Assembly: GCA_001899065.1 (NCBI GenBank)
Contig: MKUZ01000013.1
Coordinates: 85,923 to 149,922, forward strand
Length of the DNA: 64,000 bases
Reading direction: 5' to 3'
Source of the DNA: Devosia sp. 66-22
Lineage (GTDB): Bacteria > Pseudomonadota > Alphaproteobacteria > Rhizobiales > Devosiaceae
Below, one piece after another: positions 27,102 through 34,373 of this stretch. Every line of letters begins with the position of its first letter. Position 1 is the stretch's first letter. A model generated the notes under the pieces. That model saw only the letters and a program-made list of their open reading frames with translations, was not told the DNA's origin and did not search any database. The position numbers were made by a program, and so were the translations under genes.

Positions 27102-27671
27102 ATGCTGAAACGCCTCGCTCTGAGCCTGCTCCTGCTGCTCGGTCTCGCGTTTGCCCCTGCTCCCGCCAATGCGCAGGGGTCGGTCTCCGACACCTTCTCG
27201 GTCGACGAGATCGTCGACAAGGGCGGCGAATTCTTCGGTTCGGTCAGCCAGGGCCTGGCCTCGCTGGTCGAGCGCGCCGCGAGCCAGTTCGGCCTGCCCA
27301 ACGGCTACATCCTCGGCGAGGAAGCCGGTGGCGCCCTCTTCATCGGCGGCCGCTTCGGCGAAGGGACGCTCTACACTCGCAACCAGGGCGACTACCCGCT
27401 GTTCTGGCAGGGCCCCTCGATCGGCTTTGATGTCGGCGGCGACGGCTCCAAGGTCATGATGCTCGTTTACAGCCTCAACAGCACCAACGACATCTTCGAC
27501 CGCTTCCCCGGCGTCGATGGTTCGGCCTATGTCGTGGGCGGCCTCGCCATGTCGGTGCTCAAGGCCGGCAACGTCGTCGTCGTGCCCATCCGTTCGGGCG
27601 TCGGCCTCCGCGCCGGCCTCAATGTGGGCTACCTCAAGTTCACCAACGAACCGACCTGGAACCCGTTCTGA
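27102..27671 (+). CDS. eipA: DUF1134 periplasmic envelope protein (EipA-like)
   Basis: A 189-residue protein with a clear signal peptide (residues 1-24, LLLLLGLAFAPAPANAQ) and a single DUF1134 domain (FSVDEIVDKGGEFFGSVSQG, GSKVMMLVYSLNSTNDIFDR, VDGSAYVVGGLAMSVL). In Brucella this family member, EipA, is periplasmic, supports envelope integrity and is under CtrA control. The gene symbol is by family analogy. The start gives a proper signal peptide; the upstream extension does not. Confidence 0.88.
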   Translation: MLKRLALSLLLLLGLAFAPAPANAQGSVSDTFSVDEIVDKGGEFFGSVSQGLASLVERAASQFGLPNGYILGEEAGGALFIGGRFGEGTLYTRNQGDYPLFWQGPSIGFDVGGDGSKVMMLVYSLNSTNDIFDRFPGVDGSAYVVGGLAMSVLKAGNVVVVPIRSGVGLRAGLNVGYLKFTNEPTWNPF

Positions 27672-27708
27672 TCAGCCGCGGCAGGTAATCCCGGCCGACC
27701 AATGAGCG

Positions 27709-28107
27709 CTACCACGACGCACGCCCATCCACGGCCTCGACCGTCACCGCGTCCCAATCGAGATCGTCGATCAGCCGCAGATTGACGGCATGGATTCGCT
27801 CGGTGGGCATCGCGTTGGCCTCGCCATTCTTGGGCGTCCCGTCATTGTTGTAGAGCGACGCCCAGTCCGGCGAGTCCCCCCAGGTCTGCATGCCGCAATT
27901 GGCGCAGAAATGGTGATGGTTCATCCCGCTGGGCGAGTACGTCGCCTCCCCCTCGCGCGACAGGAAGGTGAGCTCGCCCGGCTTGTAATAGGCCCACACC
28001 GCCCCGGTGCGGGCGCAATAGGTGCAATTGCAGGATTTGGCGTGCGTCGGCTGCGCCGGCAGTTCGATGCGCGTATGTCCGCAATGGCAGGCGGCGATGA
28101 GGGTCAT
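27709..28107 (-). CDS. GFA family glutathione-dependent formaldehyde-activating-type protein
   Basis: A 132-residue zinc protein with the family's Cys pattern: CHCGHTRIEL near the start, CNCTYCARTG at about 28-37 and FCANCGMQTW at about 67-76. GFA-family members were named for S-hydroxymethylglutathione formation, but most have other or unknown substrates. It is a single gene; a palindrome and an inverted repeat lie upstream. Confidence 0.93.
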   Translation of the reverse strand: MTLIAACHCGHTRIELPAQPTHAKSCNCTYCARTGAVWAYYKPGELTFLSREGEATYSPSGMNHHHFCANCGMQTWGDSPDWASLYNNDGTPKNGEANAMPTERIHAVNLRLIDDLDWDAVTVEAVDGRASW

Positions 28108-28150
28108 GGGTCAGCTCCGTTTCGACTGAAACCGACCCTATCGGCGCCCT

Positions 28151-28169
28151 CCTGACAAGCTGTGTCAGG
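28151..28169. promoter_or_regulatory. Operator-like palindrome upstream of the GFA gene
   Basis: CCTGACA-N5-TGTCAGG is a perfect 7-bp inverted repeat 44 bases before the GFA start codon. No T tract follows, so an operator for a dimeric repressor is likelier than a terminator. No regulator gene is adjacent. Confidence 0.4.
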
Positions 28170-28176
28170 ATGACCA

Positions 28177-28258
28177 AGCGAATGGCGAATAGCCAGTAGC
28201 GAATAAAGTGTCGTAGATGCCGGGCCTCCTACTCGCTACTCGCTATTCGCCACTCGCA
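28177..28258. repeat. Imperfect inverted repeat built from GCGAATA/GCGAGTA heptamers
   Basis: A 29-base left arm (28177-28205) and right arm (28230-28258) match at 25 of 29 positions as inverted copies, with a 24-base spacer. Each arm is made of repeated units of the type GCGAAT(A/G) or TACTCGC. It lies between the GFA gene and the coiled-coil gene and has no coding potential. It looks like a copy of a dispersed palindromic element. Confidence 0.6.
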
Positions 28259-28382
28259 ATTCGCTCTCTCCGCCCCTTCCCGGTAAGGTTAATCACTGGC
28301 TAAGATGGCCCCGCGTCGCCGTCTTTGTCATCGTCCGCTCATGGCCATCCTGCTATGATCGGGCCAGTGTCGGGGCCTGTTC

Positions 28383-29549
28383 ATGGGCATTGAGAATATT
28401 ATGTACTTCGCGTTGGGGCTGCTGATCGCCAGCCTCGTCGCGCTCGCCATCATGCCTGCCGTCTGGCGCCGGGCCGTGCGCCTGACCAAAAAGCGCATCG
28501 AAGCCGCCACGCCCATCACCATGGCCGAGTTCCGCGCCGACAAGGACCAGCTCCGCGCCGAATTCGCCCTGTCCACCCGTCGCCTCGAGATGAACGTCGA
28601 GGCCCTGCGCCGCCGGCTCAGCGAACAGCTCCGCGACATCAACCGCAAACGCAACGAAGTGGGTGCCATCCGCGACGAGCGCGAGACTCAGCTCCAGCAG
28701 ATCCGCGAGCTCGAAGAGCGTGAGGCGGAGCTGCGCCGCCGCATCCTCGACCTCGAGAAGGATGGCGCCGATCTCAGCCAGCGCCTGCGCATGCGCGACC
28801 GCGAATTCGCCGACAAATCCGCCCAGCTCGAAACCGCGCGCGAAGCGCTGCGCGGCAAGACCCCGCGCTCCATCGACGTCGACGGCAAGGCGCTGAGCGG
28901 CGACTACAACACCGACATGGATCTGCTGCTGCAAAAGCTCGAGGCCGAGCGCAAGCGGGGCGGCTTCCTCGAAACGCAGAACCGCTCGCTCATCGGCCAG
29001 CTCGAAACCTCCGACAAGCGCAGCGCCGATGCCGCCGCCGCGGCTTCCGAGCTGCGCGCCGCCCTCGCCCGCAAGGACGATGCCGCCAGCGAGGCGCAGG
29101 TCCAGCTCGTGGAAGCCGAGGCGCGCATCGCCGACGCCGAGAACCGCGTCAGCATCGCCCTCGCCGACACCGCCAGGGTGGTCGAAGCGGTCGAGGGCGA
29201 GCGCGAGCAATTGCTGGCCGACAAGTTCGCGATCGAAAGCGAGCTCGACAAGCTCCGCACCCAGGTGCTCACCGTCGAGGCCACCGTTATGGCCGACTGG
29301 GACAGCGACCGGGTCGAGCAGGCGCACCTGCGTGAAAAGCTCAACGACATCGCGTCCGAAGTCAGCCGCCTCGTCTATGCCGTCGAAGGCGAGGCGCCCG
29401 ATACCGACGACACCCTGCTTGAGCGCGTCCAGAAATACACGGACGAGGACCTGTCAAAGCCCGCCGAGCCCCGTACGCCCGAGCCCGTCGGCCAGAGCGC
29501 CGTCTCCGACCGCCTCGCCGCCCTGCGCGAAATCCAGAACCGGAACTAG
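28383..29549 (+). CDS. Coiled-coil membrane protein, unknown function
   Basis: A 388-residue protein with one N-terminal membrane helix (MYFALGLLIASLVALAIMPA) and then about 300 residues of highly charged heptad-like coiled coil (QLRAEFALSTRRLEMNVEAL, QIRELEEREAELRRRILDLE). The last 40 residues are less structured. Such a layout suggests an inner-membrane scaffold with a long cytoplasmic arm. No catalytic motif is visible. I do not recognise a named family beyond conservation among related bacteria. Confidence 0.85.
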   Translation: MGIENIMYFALGLLIASLVALAIMPAVWRRAVRLTKKRIEAATPITMAEFRADKDQLRAEFALSTRRLEMNVEALRRRLSEQLRDINRKRNEVGAIRDERETQLQQIRELEEREAELRRRILDLEKDGADLSQRLRMRDREFADKSAQLETAREALRGKTPRSIDVDGKALSGDYNTDMDLLLQKLEAERKRGGFLETQNRSLIGQLETSDKRSADAAAAASELRAALARKDDAASEAQVQLVEAEARIADAENRVSIALADTARVVEAVEGEREQLLADKFAIESELDKLRTQVLTVEATVMADWDSDRVEQAHLREKLNDIASEVSRLVYAVEGEAPDTDDTLLERVQKYTDEDLSKPAEPRTPEPVGQSAVSDRLAALREIQNRN

Positions 29550-29568
29550 CGACGGGCGGGTCCCTGCC

Positions 29569-29910
29569 CTACTCCGAAACGATCGGAATCTCGCGGATCA
29601 TCTCGCCGGTCTTGCCGTCGAAGACCCGCACACTCGTCATCAGGCCGGCCTTGTAGGTCACTGTCACCTTGCCGTCCGCCGCGACAGCCGATACGACCTC
29701 GGCGCCGCTGGGAATCTTGAGCGCGGCAATGACATACTCGGCGCCCGACGATCCGCCGCCGCCCGAATTGGCCGACCGATAGATCAGGGCGGCCCCGATC
29801 GCGATGAACCCGAGGACGAGCAAGCCCATGGTCAGCATGAACGATTTCCGCGCCCGCGCGATGATCGCCCTGGCTTCCGGTGTCAGTTCGTTCGGCTGAG
29901 TGTCGCTCAT
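29569..29910 (-). CDS. Small single-pass membrane protein, unknown function
   Basis: A 113-residue protein with a cytoplasmic N-terminus, a membrane helix at about residues 26-46 (FMLTMGLLVLGFIAIGAALI), a Gly/Ser linker and a predicted beta-rich outer domain (AALKIPSGAEVVSAVAADGK, SVRVFDGKTGEMIREIPIVS). It looks like a small beta-repeat domain held at the outer face of the inner membrane. Its start overlaps the start region of rluD on the other strand, so the two share a divergent promoter. Confidence 0.8.
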   Translation of the reverse strand: MSDTQPNELTPEARAIIARARKSFMLTMGLLVLGFIAIGAALIYRSANSGGGGSSGAEYVIAALKIPSGAEVVSAVAADGKVTVTYKAGLMTSVRVFDGKTGEMIREIPIVSE

Positions 29911-30928
29911 GCAGGATTCCGGGACTGAAGACGAAGAATACGAAGTCGCCGTCGGGGCCGATCAGGCTGGCGGCCGGCTCGACGCGGTGCTGGCCAAGGC
30001 GCTCGAGGCGTTCTCCCGCAACCGCATCAAGGACCTGATACTGGCGGGTGCCGTCGCGATCAATGGGCAAACCGCCACGGAGCCCAAGACCCGCGTCAAG
30101 GCCGGCGACGCCCTGACCCTCACCGCGCCGCCTCCGGAAGACGCCGAGCCCGAGCCCGAGGACATCCCGCTCGCCATTCTCTACGAGGACGATGACCTCA
30201 TCGTCATCGACAAGCCCGTCGGCATGGTGGTCCACCCCGCCCCCGGCTCGCCCCGCGGCACCCTGGTCAATGCCCTGCTCTACCACTGCCAGGGCAGCCT
30301 GCCGGGCATCAACGGCGTCCGCCGCCCGGGCATCGTCCACCGCCTCGACAAGGACACCTCCGGCGTCATGGTCGCCGCCAAGACCGAAGCCGCCATGGCC
30401 CATCTCGCCGCCCAGTTCGCCGACCACGGCCGCACCGGCCCGCTGCATCGCGCCTACACCGCCTTCGCCTGGGGCCAGACCCAGGCGGGACGCGGCACCG
30501 TCGACGCCCCGCTCGGCCGCGACGGCGCCAACCGGCTGAAACAGGCCGTGCGCAAAGACGGTCGTGAAACGATCACGCACTATCAAACCGAGGCGCGTTT
30601 CGGCGATATTGGGTGGGATATCACCTTGCTTCGCTGCGAGCTTGAAACCGGACGCACGCACCAGATCCGCGTGCACATGGCGCATATCGGCCATCCGCTG
30701 GTAGCCGATCCTCTTTATGCCTCTGGCTATGCTACAAAATCCCGGCGGTTGCCGGATAACCTCCGTGCCATCGTCGACGGTCTCGGCCGCCAGGCCCTGC
30801 ACGCCGCGGAACTCGGCTTCGAGCACCCCACCACTGGTGAGGAAATGCTCTTCACCAGCCCGCTGCCGCCGGATCTGGCCGAGTTGGCGGCTGCCCTGGA
30901 AGACTACAACAAGGCTTACGCGCGCTAG
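29909..30928 (+). CDS. rluD: RluD-type 23S rRNA pseudouridine synthase
   Basis: A 339-residue enzyme with an N-terminal S4 RNA-binding domain (RLDAVLAKALEAFSRNRIKD) and the RluA/RluD catalytic core, whose catalytic Asp is in GIVHRLDKDTSGVMVAAKT. Later conserved parts are TGRTHQIRVHMAHIGHPLVA and ALHAAELGFEHP. It isomerises uridines of 23S rRNA; RluD rather than RluC is suggested by the S4 domain and the neighbouring rpoH, a usual alphaproteobacterial pairing. Translation could instead begin at the GTG at 29900. Confidence 0.9.
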   Translation: MQDSGTEDEEYEVAVGADQAGGRLDAVLAKALEAFSRNRIKDLILAGAVAINGQTATEPKTRVKAGDALTLTAPPPEDAEPEPEDIPLAILYEDDDLIVIDKPVGMVVHPAPGSPRGTLVNALLYHCQGSLPGINGVRRPGIVHRLDKDTSGVMVAAKTEAAMAHLAAQFADHGRTGPLHRAYTAFAWGQTQAGRGTVDAPLGRDGANRLKQAVRKDGRETITHYQTEARFGDIGWDITLLRCELETGRTHQIRVHMAHIGHPLVADPLYASGYATKSRRLPDNLRAIVDGLGRQALHAAELGFEHPTTGEEMLFTSPLPPDLAELAAALEDYNKAYAR

Positions 30929-31098
30929 CGGAACCAGCCCGGTGTCCGGGCATTCCGTCATCGATCCCGGACCGCTCGCGGCCTTATCAAGGCCGGTTTT
31001 CGACCTATATTACGTTCACGTCCACCGGTGTGCCGAACAGGACGCCGGGGGCAAATCCCGCCGCGGACGCGCGGGGGAAATCTGAAAGGGGTGCTTCA

Positions 31099-31995
31099 AT
31101 GGCCCAGTCCAACCTGCCTGTCCTCTCTGCCGAGGGCGGCCTGTCCCGTTACCTCCAGGAAATCCGGAAATTTCCGATGCTGGAGCCCGACGAGGAGTTC
31201 ATGCTCGCCAAGCGCTACAAGGAGCATGAAGATCCGGCTGCCGCGCAGAAACTCATCACGTCCCATCTCCGCCTCGTGGCCAAGATCGCCATGGGCTATC
31301 GCGGCTATGGCCTGCCCATCTCCGAGGTGATCTCGGAGGGCAATGTCGGCCTCATGCATGCGGTCAAGCGCTTCGAGCCCGACAAGGGCTTCCGTCTCGC
31401 CACCTACGCGATGTGGTGGATCCGCGCCGCCATCCAGGAATACGTCCTACGCTCGTGGTCGCTGGTCAAGATCGGCACCACGGCCGCGCAGAAGCGTCTG
31501 TTCTTCAACCTGCGCAAGGTGAAGGGCCAGATCGCCGCGCTCGATGACGGCAATCTGCATCCCGACCAGATCAAGCAGATCGCCAGCGCGCTCCACGTGA
31601 CCGAAAGCGACGTGGTCTCGATGAACCAGCGCCTCACCGGCGACGCCTCGCTCAACGCGCCCATGCGCGCCGACGAAGGGGCCTCCGAGTGGCAGGACTG
31701 GCTCGTGGACGATACGCCGGACCAGGAAACCACACTCGGCAACTCCGAGGAGTACGACGAGCGCATGGGCCTGCTGACCAACGCCATGGCCGACCTCAAT
31801 GAGCGCGAGAAGGCCATCTTCCAGGCCCGTCGACTGCAGGACAATCCGGCGACGCTCGAGGAGCTGGCGCAGGAATACAACGTCAGCCGCGAGCGCATCC
31901 GGCAGATCGAGGTCCGCGCCTTCGAGAAGGTCCAGGAAGCGGTGACCCACGCGGCCCGCGAGAAAGCGCGCGACCAGGCCCGCGAACGCGCCTGA
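31099..31995 (+). CDS. rpoH: RNA polymerase heat-shock sigma factor RpoH
   Basis: A 298-residue group-3 sigma factor. It has region 1.2/2 (GGLSRYLQEIRKFPMLEPDE, LPISEVISEGNVGLMHAVKR, GFRLATYAMWWIRAAIQEYV), the RpoH-specific box (AAQKRLFFNLRKVK) and region 4 (LEELAQEYNVSRERIRQIEV). It directs transcription of chaperone and protease genes. The start has a GGGG ribosome site 8 bases upstream; about 170 bases of leader follow rluD and may hold thermo-responsive structure. A strong terminator follows. Confidence 0.96.
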   Translation: MAQSNLPVLSAEGGLSRYLQEIRKFPMLEPDEEFMLAKRYKEHEDPAAAQKLITSHLRLVAKIAMGYRGYGLPISEVISEGNVGLMHAVKRFEPDKGFRLATYAMWWIRAAIQEYVLRSWSLVKIGTTAAQKRLFFNLRKVKGQIAALDDGNLHPDQIKQIASALHVTESDVVSMNQRLTGDASLNAPMRADEGASEWQDWLVDDTPDQETTLGNSEEYDERMGLLTNAMADLNEREKAIFQARRLQDNPATLEELAQEYNVSRERIRQIEVRAFEKVQEAVTHAAREKARDQARERA

Positions 31996-32013
31996 TCGCG
32001 GCAGTCTCAATCG

Positions 32014-32045
32014 AAAGGGCCCCGTCACGGGGCCCTTTTTGTTTT
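32014..32045 (+). terminator. Terminator after rpoH, likely bidirectional
   Basis: A stem (GGGCCCC GTCA CGGGGCCC) flanked by AAA and TTTTTGTTTT. The T-rich tail suits rpoH, and the AAA flank gives a weaker terminator for the gene on the other strand. Confidence 0.9.
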
Positions 32046-32048
32046 GCC

Positions 32049-32366
32049 TCAGAACCCGAAGGATTCCTTGGGCGGGATTGGTTGCGGGTTCAGCGCGCCA
32101 AACGATTCCTTGGGTGGCAGCGGCTGCGGGTTGAGGCTCGTCTCCCCGCCCTTGCCGCCCACGATGATGACGCTGGTTTCCCCGCCCGGCGGGATCGGCT
32201 GCGGGTTCAGCGCGCCGTACGACTCCTTGGGCGGGATCGGCTGCGGGTTGAGGCTGACAAGCGCGCCCCGCGACTTGAAGGCAAACAACGAGAACGAAGC
32301 GGCTTGTGCCGGCGCAGCGAGCGTTGCGAGAGCAGCGAGACTGGCAAGGAGAATGATCGGCTTCAT
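32049..32366 (-). CDS. Secreted small protein with LNPQP(I/L)PP repeats
   Basis: A 105-residue protein. The signal peptide spans residues 1-22 (ILLASLAALATLAAPAQA). The mature part is four copies of the unit LNPQP(I/L)PP, three of which continue KES(F/Y)G; a stretch with GGETS and VIIVGGKGG separates copies 2 and 3. The repeat is shared at nucleotide level too. Such short repeat proteins occur in several bacterial groups but have no known role. Pro-rich repeats suggest an extended periplasmic or secreted chain. The gene is alone on its strand. Confidence 0.8.
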   Translation of the reverse strand: MKPIILLASLAALATLAAPAQAASFSLFAFKSRGALVSLNPQPIPPKESYGALNPQPIPPGGETSVIIVGGKGGETSLNPQPLPPKESFGALNPQPIPPKESFGF

Positions 32367-32494
32367 TTGGGGACCTGCTGAGTTGGTGTTCCAATGGCAT
32401 CACCTTGCGGCCTCCTCACTGATCTCCCATTGAATAGCCCGTTCAGCCTCGCGTCATCGGACCAGCCCGGCCCAGCGCTTGAGCAGTCGTCAAC

Positions 32495-33190
32495 TCATCC
32501 CGCCATCGCGGTCGCCGCCGCAGCGACGCCGAACAGGTACTTGCGGTCGAGCAGCAGCAGCCACGGTCGTGTCCGTCCCTCCGGCTCGATCCGGAACGGC
32601 CCGTCGACTGCTTCGTTCGACGTCCCCGTCCGCTCTCCGGGCGCGAGGCGCAGGCCGTCGAGCGGATAGCGCAGGCCGATCGAGCGCTTGAACCGGATCG
32701 GCAGCAGGGGATGCACCGACACCCGCTCCCGCGGCGCGACCTCGAAGCTGAACGGCCCGGTCAGCGCCACAGCGATATCCGCCTCGTCGACGAGGATGAC
32801 CACCCGGTCCCTGGCATGCTTGGTCACCGCGTCGAGCGCCGCCAGCGTGTGGTCGAACCGCTTGCCGGTCATGCCCATCGCGATCGTCACCGGCGCGCTG
32901 GTCGAGTAGAGCGCCTTTTCAAAGTCCGTCGTCTCTTGCTCGGGGATGCGCAGCAGGCGCGTCCGGCCGAGCCACTCGTCGACATTGCTGAGTGAATCGA
33001 AGTCGCCAATGATCGCCTCGGGCTTGAGGCCCGCCGCCACAATCTGGTCCGCCCCGCCATCGGCGCCCACCAAATGGGCACCCGTCAGGTACAGGTCGCG
33101 CAGCAGGTCGTGATCGACGGTGCCACCACCCACGATCACCAGCAGACCTTCGTAGGAAATCACTTGCGGAGGGGAAGCGCGCTCTTGCAC
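32495..33190 (-). CDS. thiN: Thiamine diphosphokinase ThiN
   Basis: A 231-residue kinase converting thiamine to thiamine diphosphate using ATP. Conserved pieces are LLVIVGGGTVD, HLVGADGGADQIVAAGLKPE, AIIGDFDSLSN, QETTDFEKAL and MGMTGKRFDHTLAALDA, all in the order of the family's catalytic domain. The C-terminal thiamine-binding part is present. It is divergent from the TPP-riboswitch-controlled thiBPQ operon, which imports the substrate. Confidence 0.9.
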   Translation of the reverse strand: MQERASPPQVISYEGLLVIVGGGTVDHDLLRDLYLTGAHLVGADGGADQIVAAGLKPEAIIGDFDSLSNVDEWLGRTRLLRIPEQETTDFEKALYSTSAPVTIAMGMTGKRFDHTLAALDAVTKHARDRVVILVDEADIAVALTGPFSFEVAPRERVSVHPLLPIRFKRSIGLRYPLDGLRLAPGERTGTSNEAVDGPFRIEPEGRTRPWLLLLDRKYLFGVAAAATAMAG

Positions 33191-33220
33191 GGCGGGAATT
33201 CTCGGACTAGATCAACGGTG

Positions 33221-33305
33221 TCTCGCTGGGGTGCTCCGGAAACGGAGCTGAGAAACACCCATTGAACCTGAACCAGGTCATGCTGGCGGAGGAAGTTCGA
33301 GATGG
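33221..33305 (+). promoter_or_regulatory. TPP riboswitch (THI element) before thiB
   Basis: The thi-box features are present: GGGGTGC at the 5' side, CTGAGA (33248-33253), the ACCC closing strand, then AACCTGAACCAGGTCATGCT and GGCGGAGGAAGTTC, which correspond to the pyrophosphate sensor arm. It lies 72 bases before thiB and would lower thiBPQ expression when thiamine diphosphate is plentiful. Confidence 0.93.
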
Positions 33306-33377
33306 CAAGGGCGCTCGTCCGCGCTCGGACCATTTACGTTACCCTCAACGCATGGCCGCAACCGAAAAGGTAACGGC

Positions 33378-34373
33378 ATGCTCCGTCCTGCGATCCTTGC
33401 GTTTGCGGCTTTCCTCGCTCTCGGCCACCCGGCTGCAGCGCAGGACAAGCCCAATCTCACCGTCTACACCTACGATTCCTTCACCGCCGAATGGGGTCCC
33501 GGCCCCGCGCTCAAGGCCGGCTTCGAGGCGAGTTGCGCCTGCACGCTGACCTATGTCGCCGCCGAGGACGGCATCTCCGCCTTCCGCCGCGTACAGCTCG
33601 AGGGTCCCACGACAAAGGCCGACCTCGTCGTGGGCCTCGACAATTTCATCGCCGGCGACGCCCGCGCCAGCGGCCTGTTTGCCCCGCACGGTCTCGACCT
33701 CAGCGGCCTGAACCTGCCGCAGCCCTGGACCGAAGCCGACTTCGTGCCCTTCGACTACGGCTACTTCGCCTTCGTCTACAACAAGGAGACGGTGCCGACG
33801 CCGCCTACCTCCTTCGAGGAGCTCATCGCGCTCCCCGAGAGCTTCAAGATCGTCGTCATGGACCCGCGTTCCTCCACACCGGGGCTCGGTCTCGTGGTGT
33901 GGATCAGGCAGGCCTATGGCGACCGCGCGCCCGAAATCTGGGCGGGTCTCAAGCCGCACATCCTCACCATGTCGCGTGGCTGGTCCGAGGGCTATGGCCT
34001 GTTCCTCAAGGGCGAAGCGGACATGGTGGTGAGCTACACGACCTCGCCCGCCTTTCACGCGCTGACCGAGAACGACACGCGCTACGCCGCCGCCACCTTT
34101 AGCGAAGGCCACATCGCGCAGATCGAGGTCTCGGGCATTCTCAAATCCTCGCCCAACCAGGATCTCGCCCGCCAGTTCCTCACCTACATGATCTCCGCGG
34201 AGGGCCAGAAGGCCATCCCGCAGACCAACTGGATGTTCCCTGTGATCGACCTTGGCGCCGACTTGCCCGAAGCCTTCGGCGCCCCACCGGCCAAGGCCCT
34301 GCCGGTCGACGAGGCAGCCGTTACCGCCAACCGCAATGCCTGGATCGAGGAAGCCCTTGCCGCGATCCGCTGA
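33378..34373 (+). CDS. thiB: Thiamine ABC transporter substrate-binding protein ThiB
   Basis: A 331-residue periplasmic protein with a signal peptide (residues 1-21, LAFAAFLALGHPAAAQ). Conserved parts are LTVYTYDSFTAEWGPGPALK, SCACTLTYVAAEDG, TKADLVVGLDN, FDYGYFAFVYN and SSTPGLGLVVW. It delivers thiamine or its phosphates to the ThiP-ThiQ transporter. It is the first gene after the TPP riboswitch and overlaps thiP by 17 bases. Confidence 0.95.
   Translation: MLRPAILAFAAFLALGHPAAAQDKPNLTVYTYDSFTAEWGPGPALKAGFEASCACTLTYVAAEDGISAFRRVQLEGPTTKADLVVGLDNFIAGDARASGLFAPHGLDLSGLNLPQPWTEADFVPFDYGYFAFVYNKETVPTPPTSFEELIALPESFKIVVMDPRSSTPGLGLVVWIRQAYGDRAPEIWAGLKPHILTMSRGWSEGYGLFLKGEADMVVSYTTSPAFHALTENDTRYAAATFSEGHIAQIEVSGILKSSPNQDLARQFLTYMISAEGQKAIPQTNWMFPVIDLGADLPEAFGAPPAKALPVDEAAVTANRNAWIEEALAAIR

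Noticed and set aside
28177-28258. Heptamer repeats as a CRISPR array
   Set aside because: Units are only 7 bases, inverted rather than direct, with no unique spacers and no cas genes nearby.
30980-31000. Short hairpin GGCCTT / AAGGCC with GGTTTT between rluD and rpoH as a terminator
   Set aside because: The stem is only 6 bp with a 3-base loop and the T tract is short; it may be part of the rpoH leader. Too weak to list.
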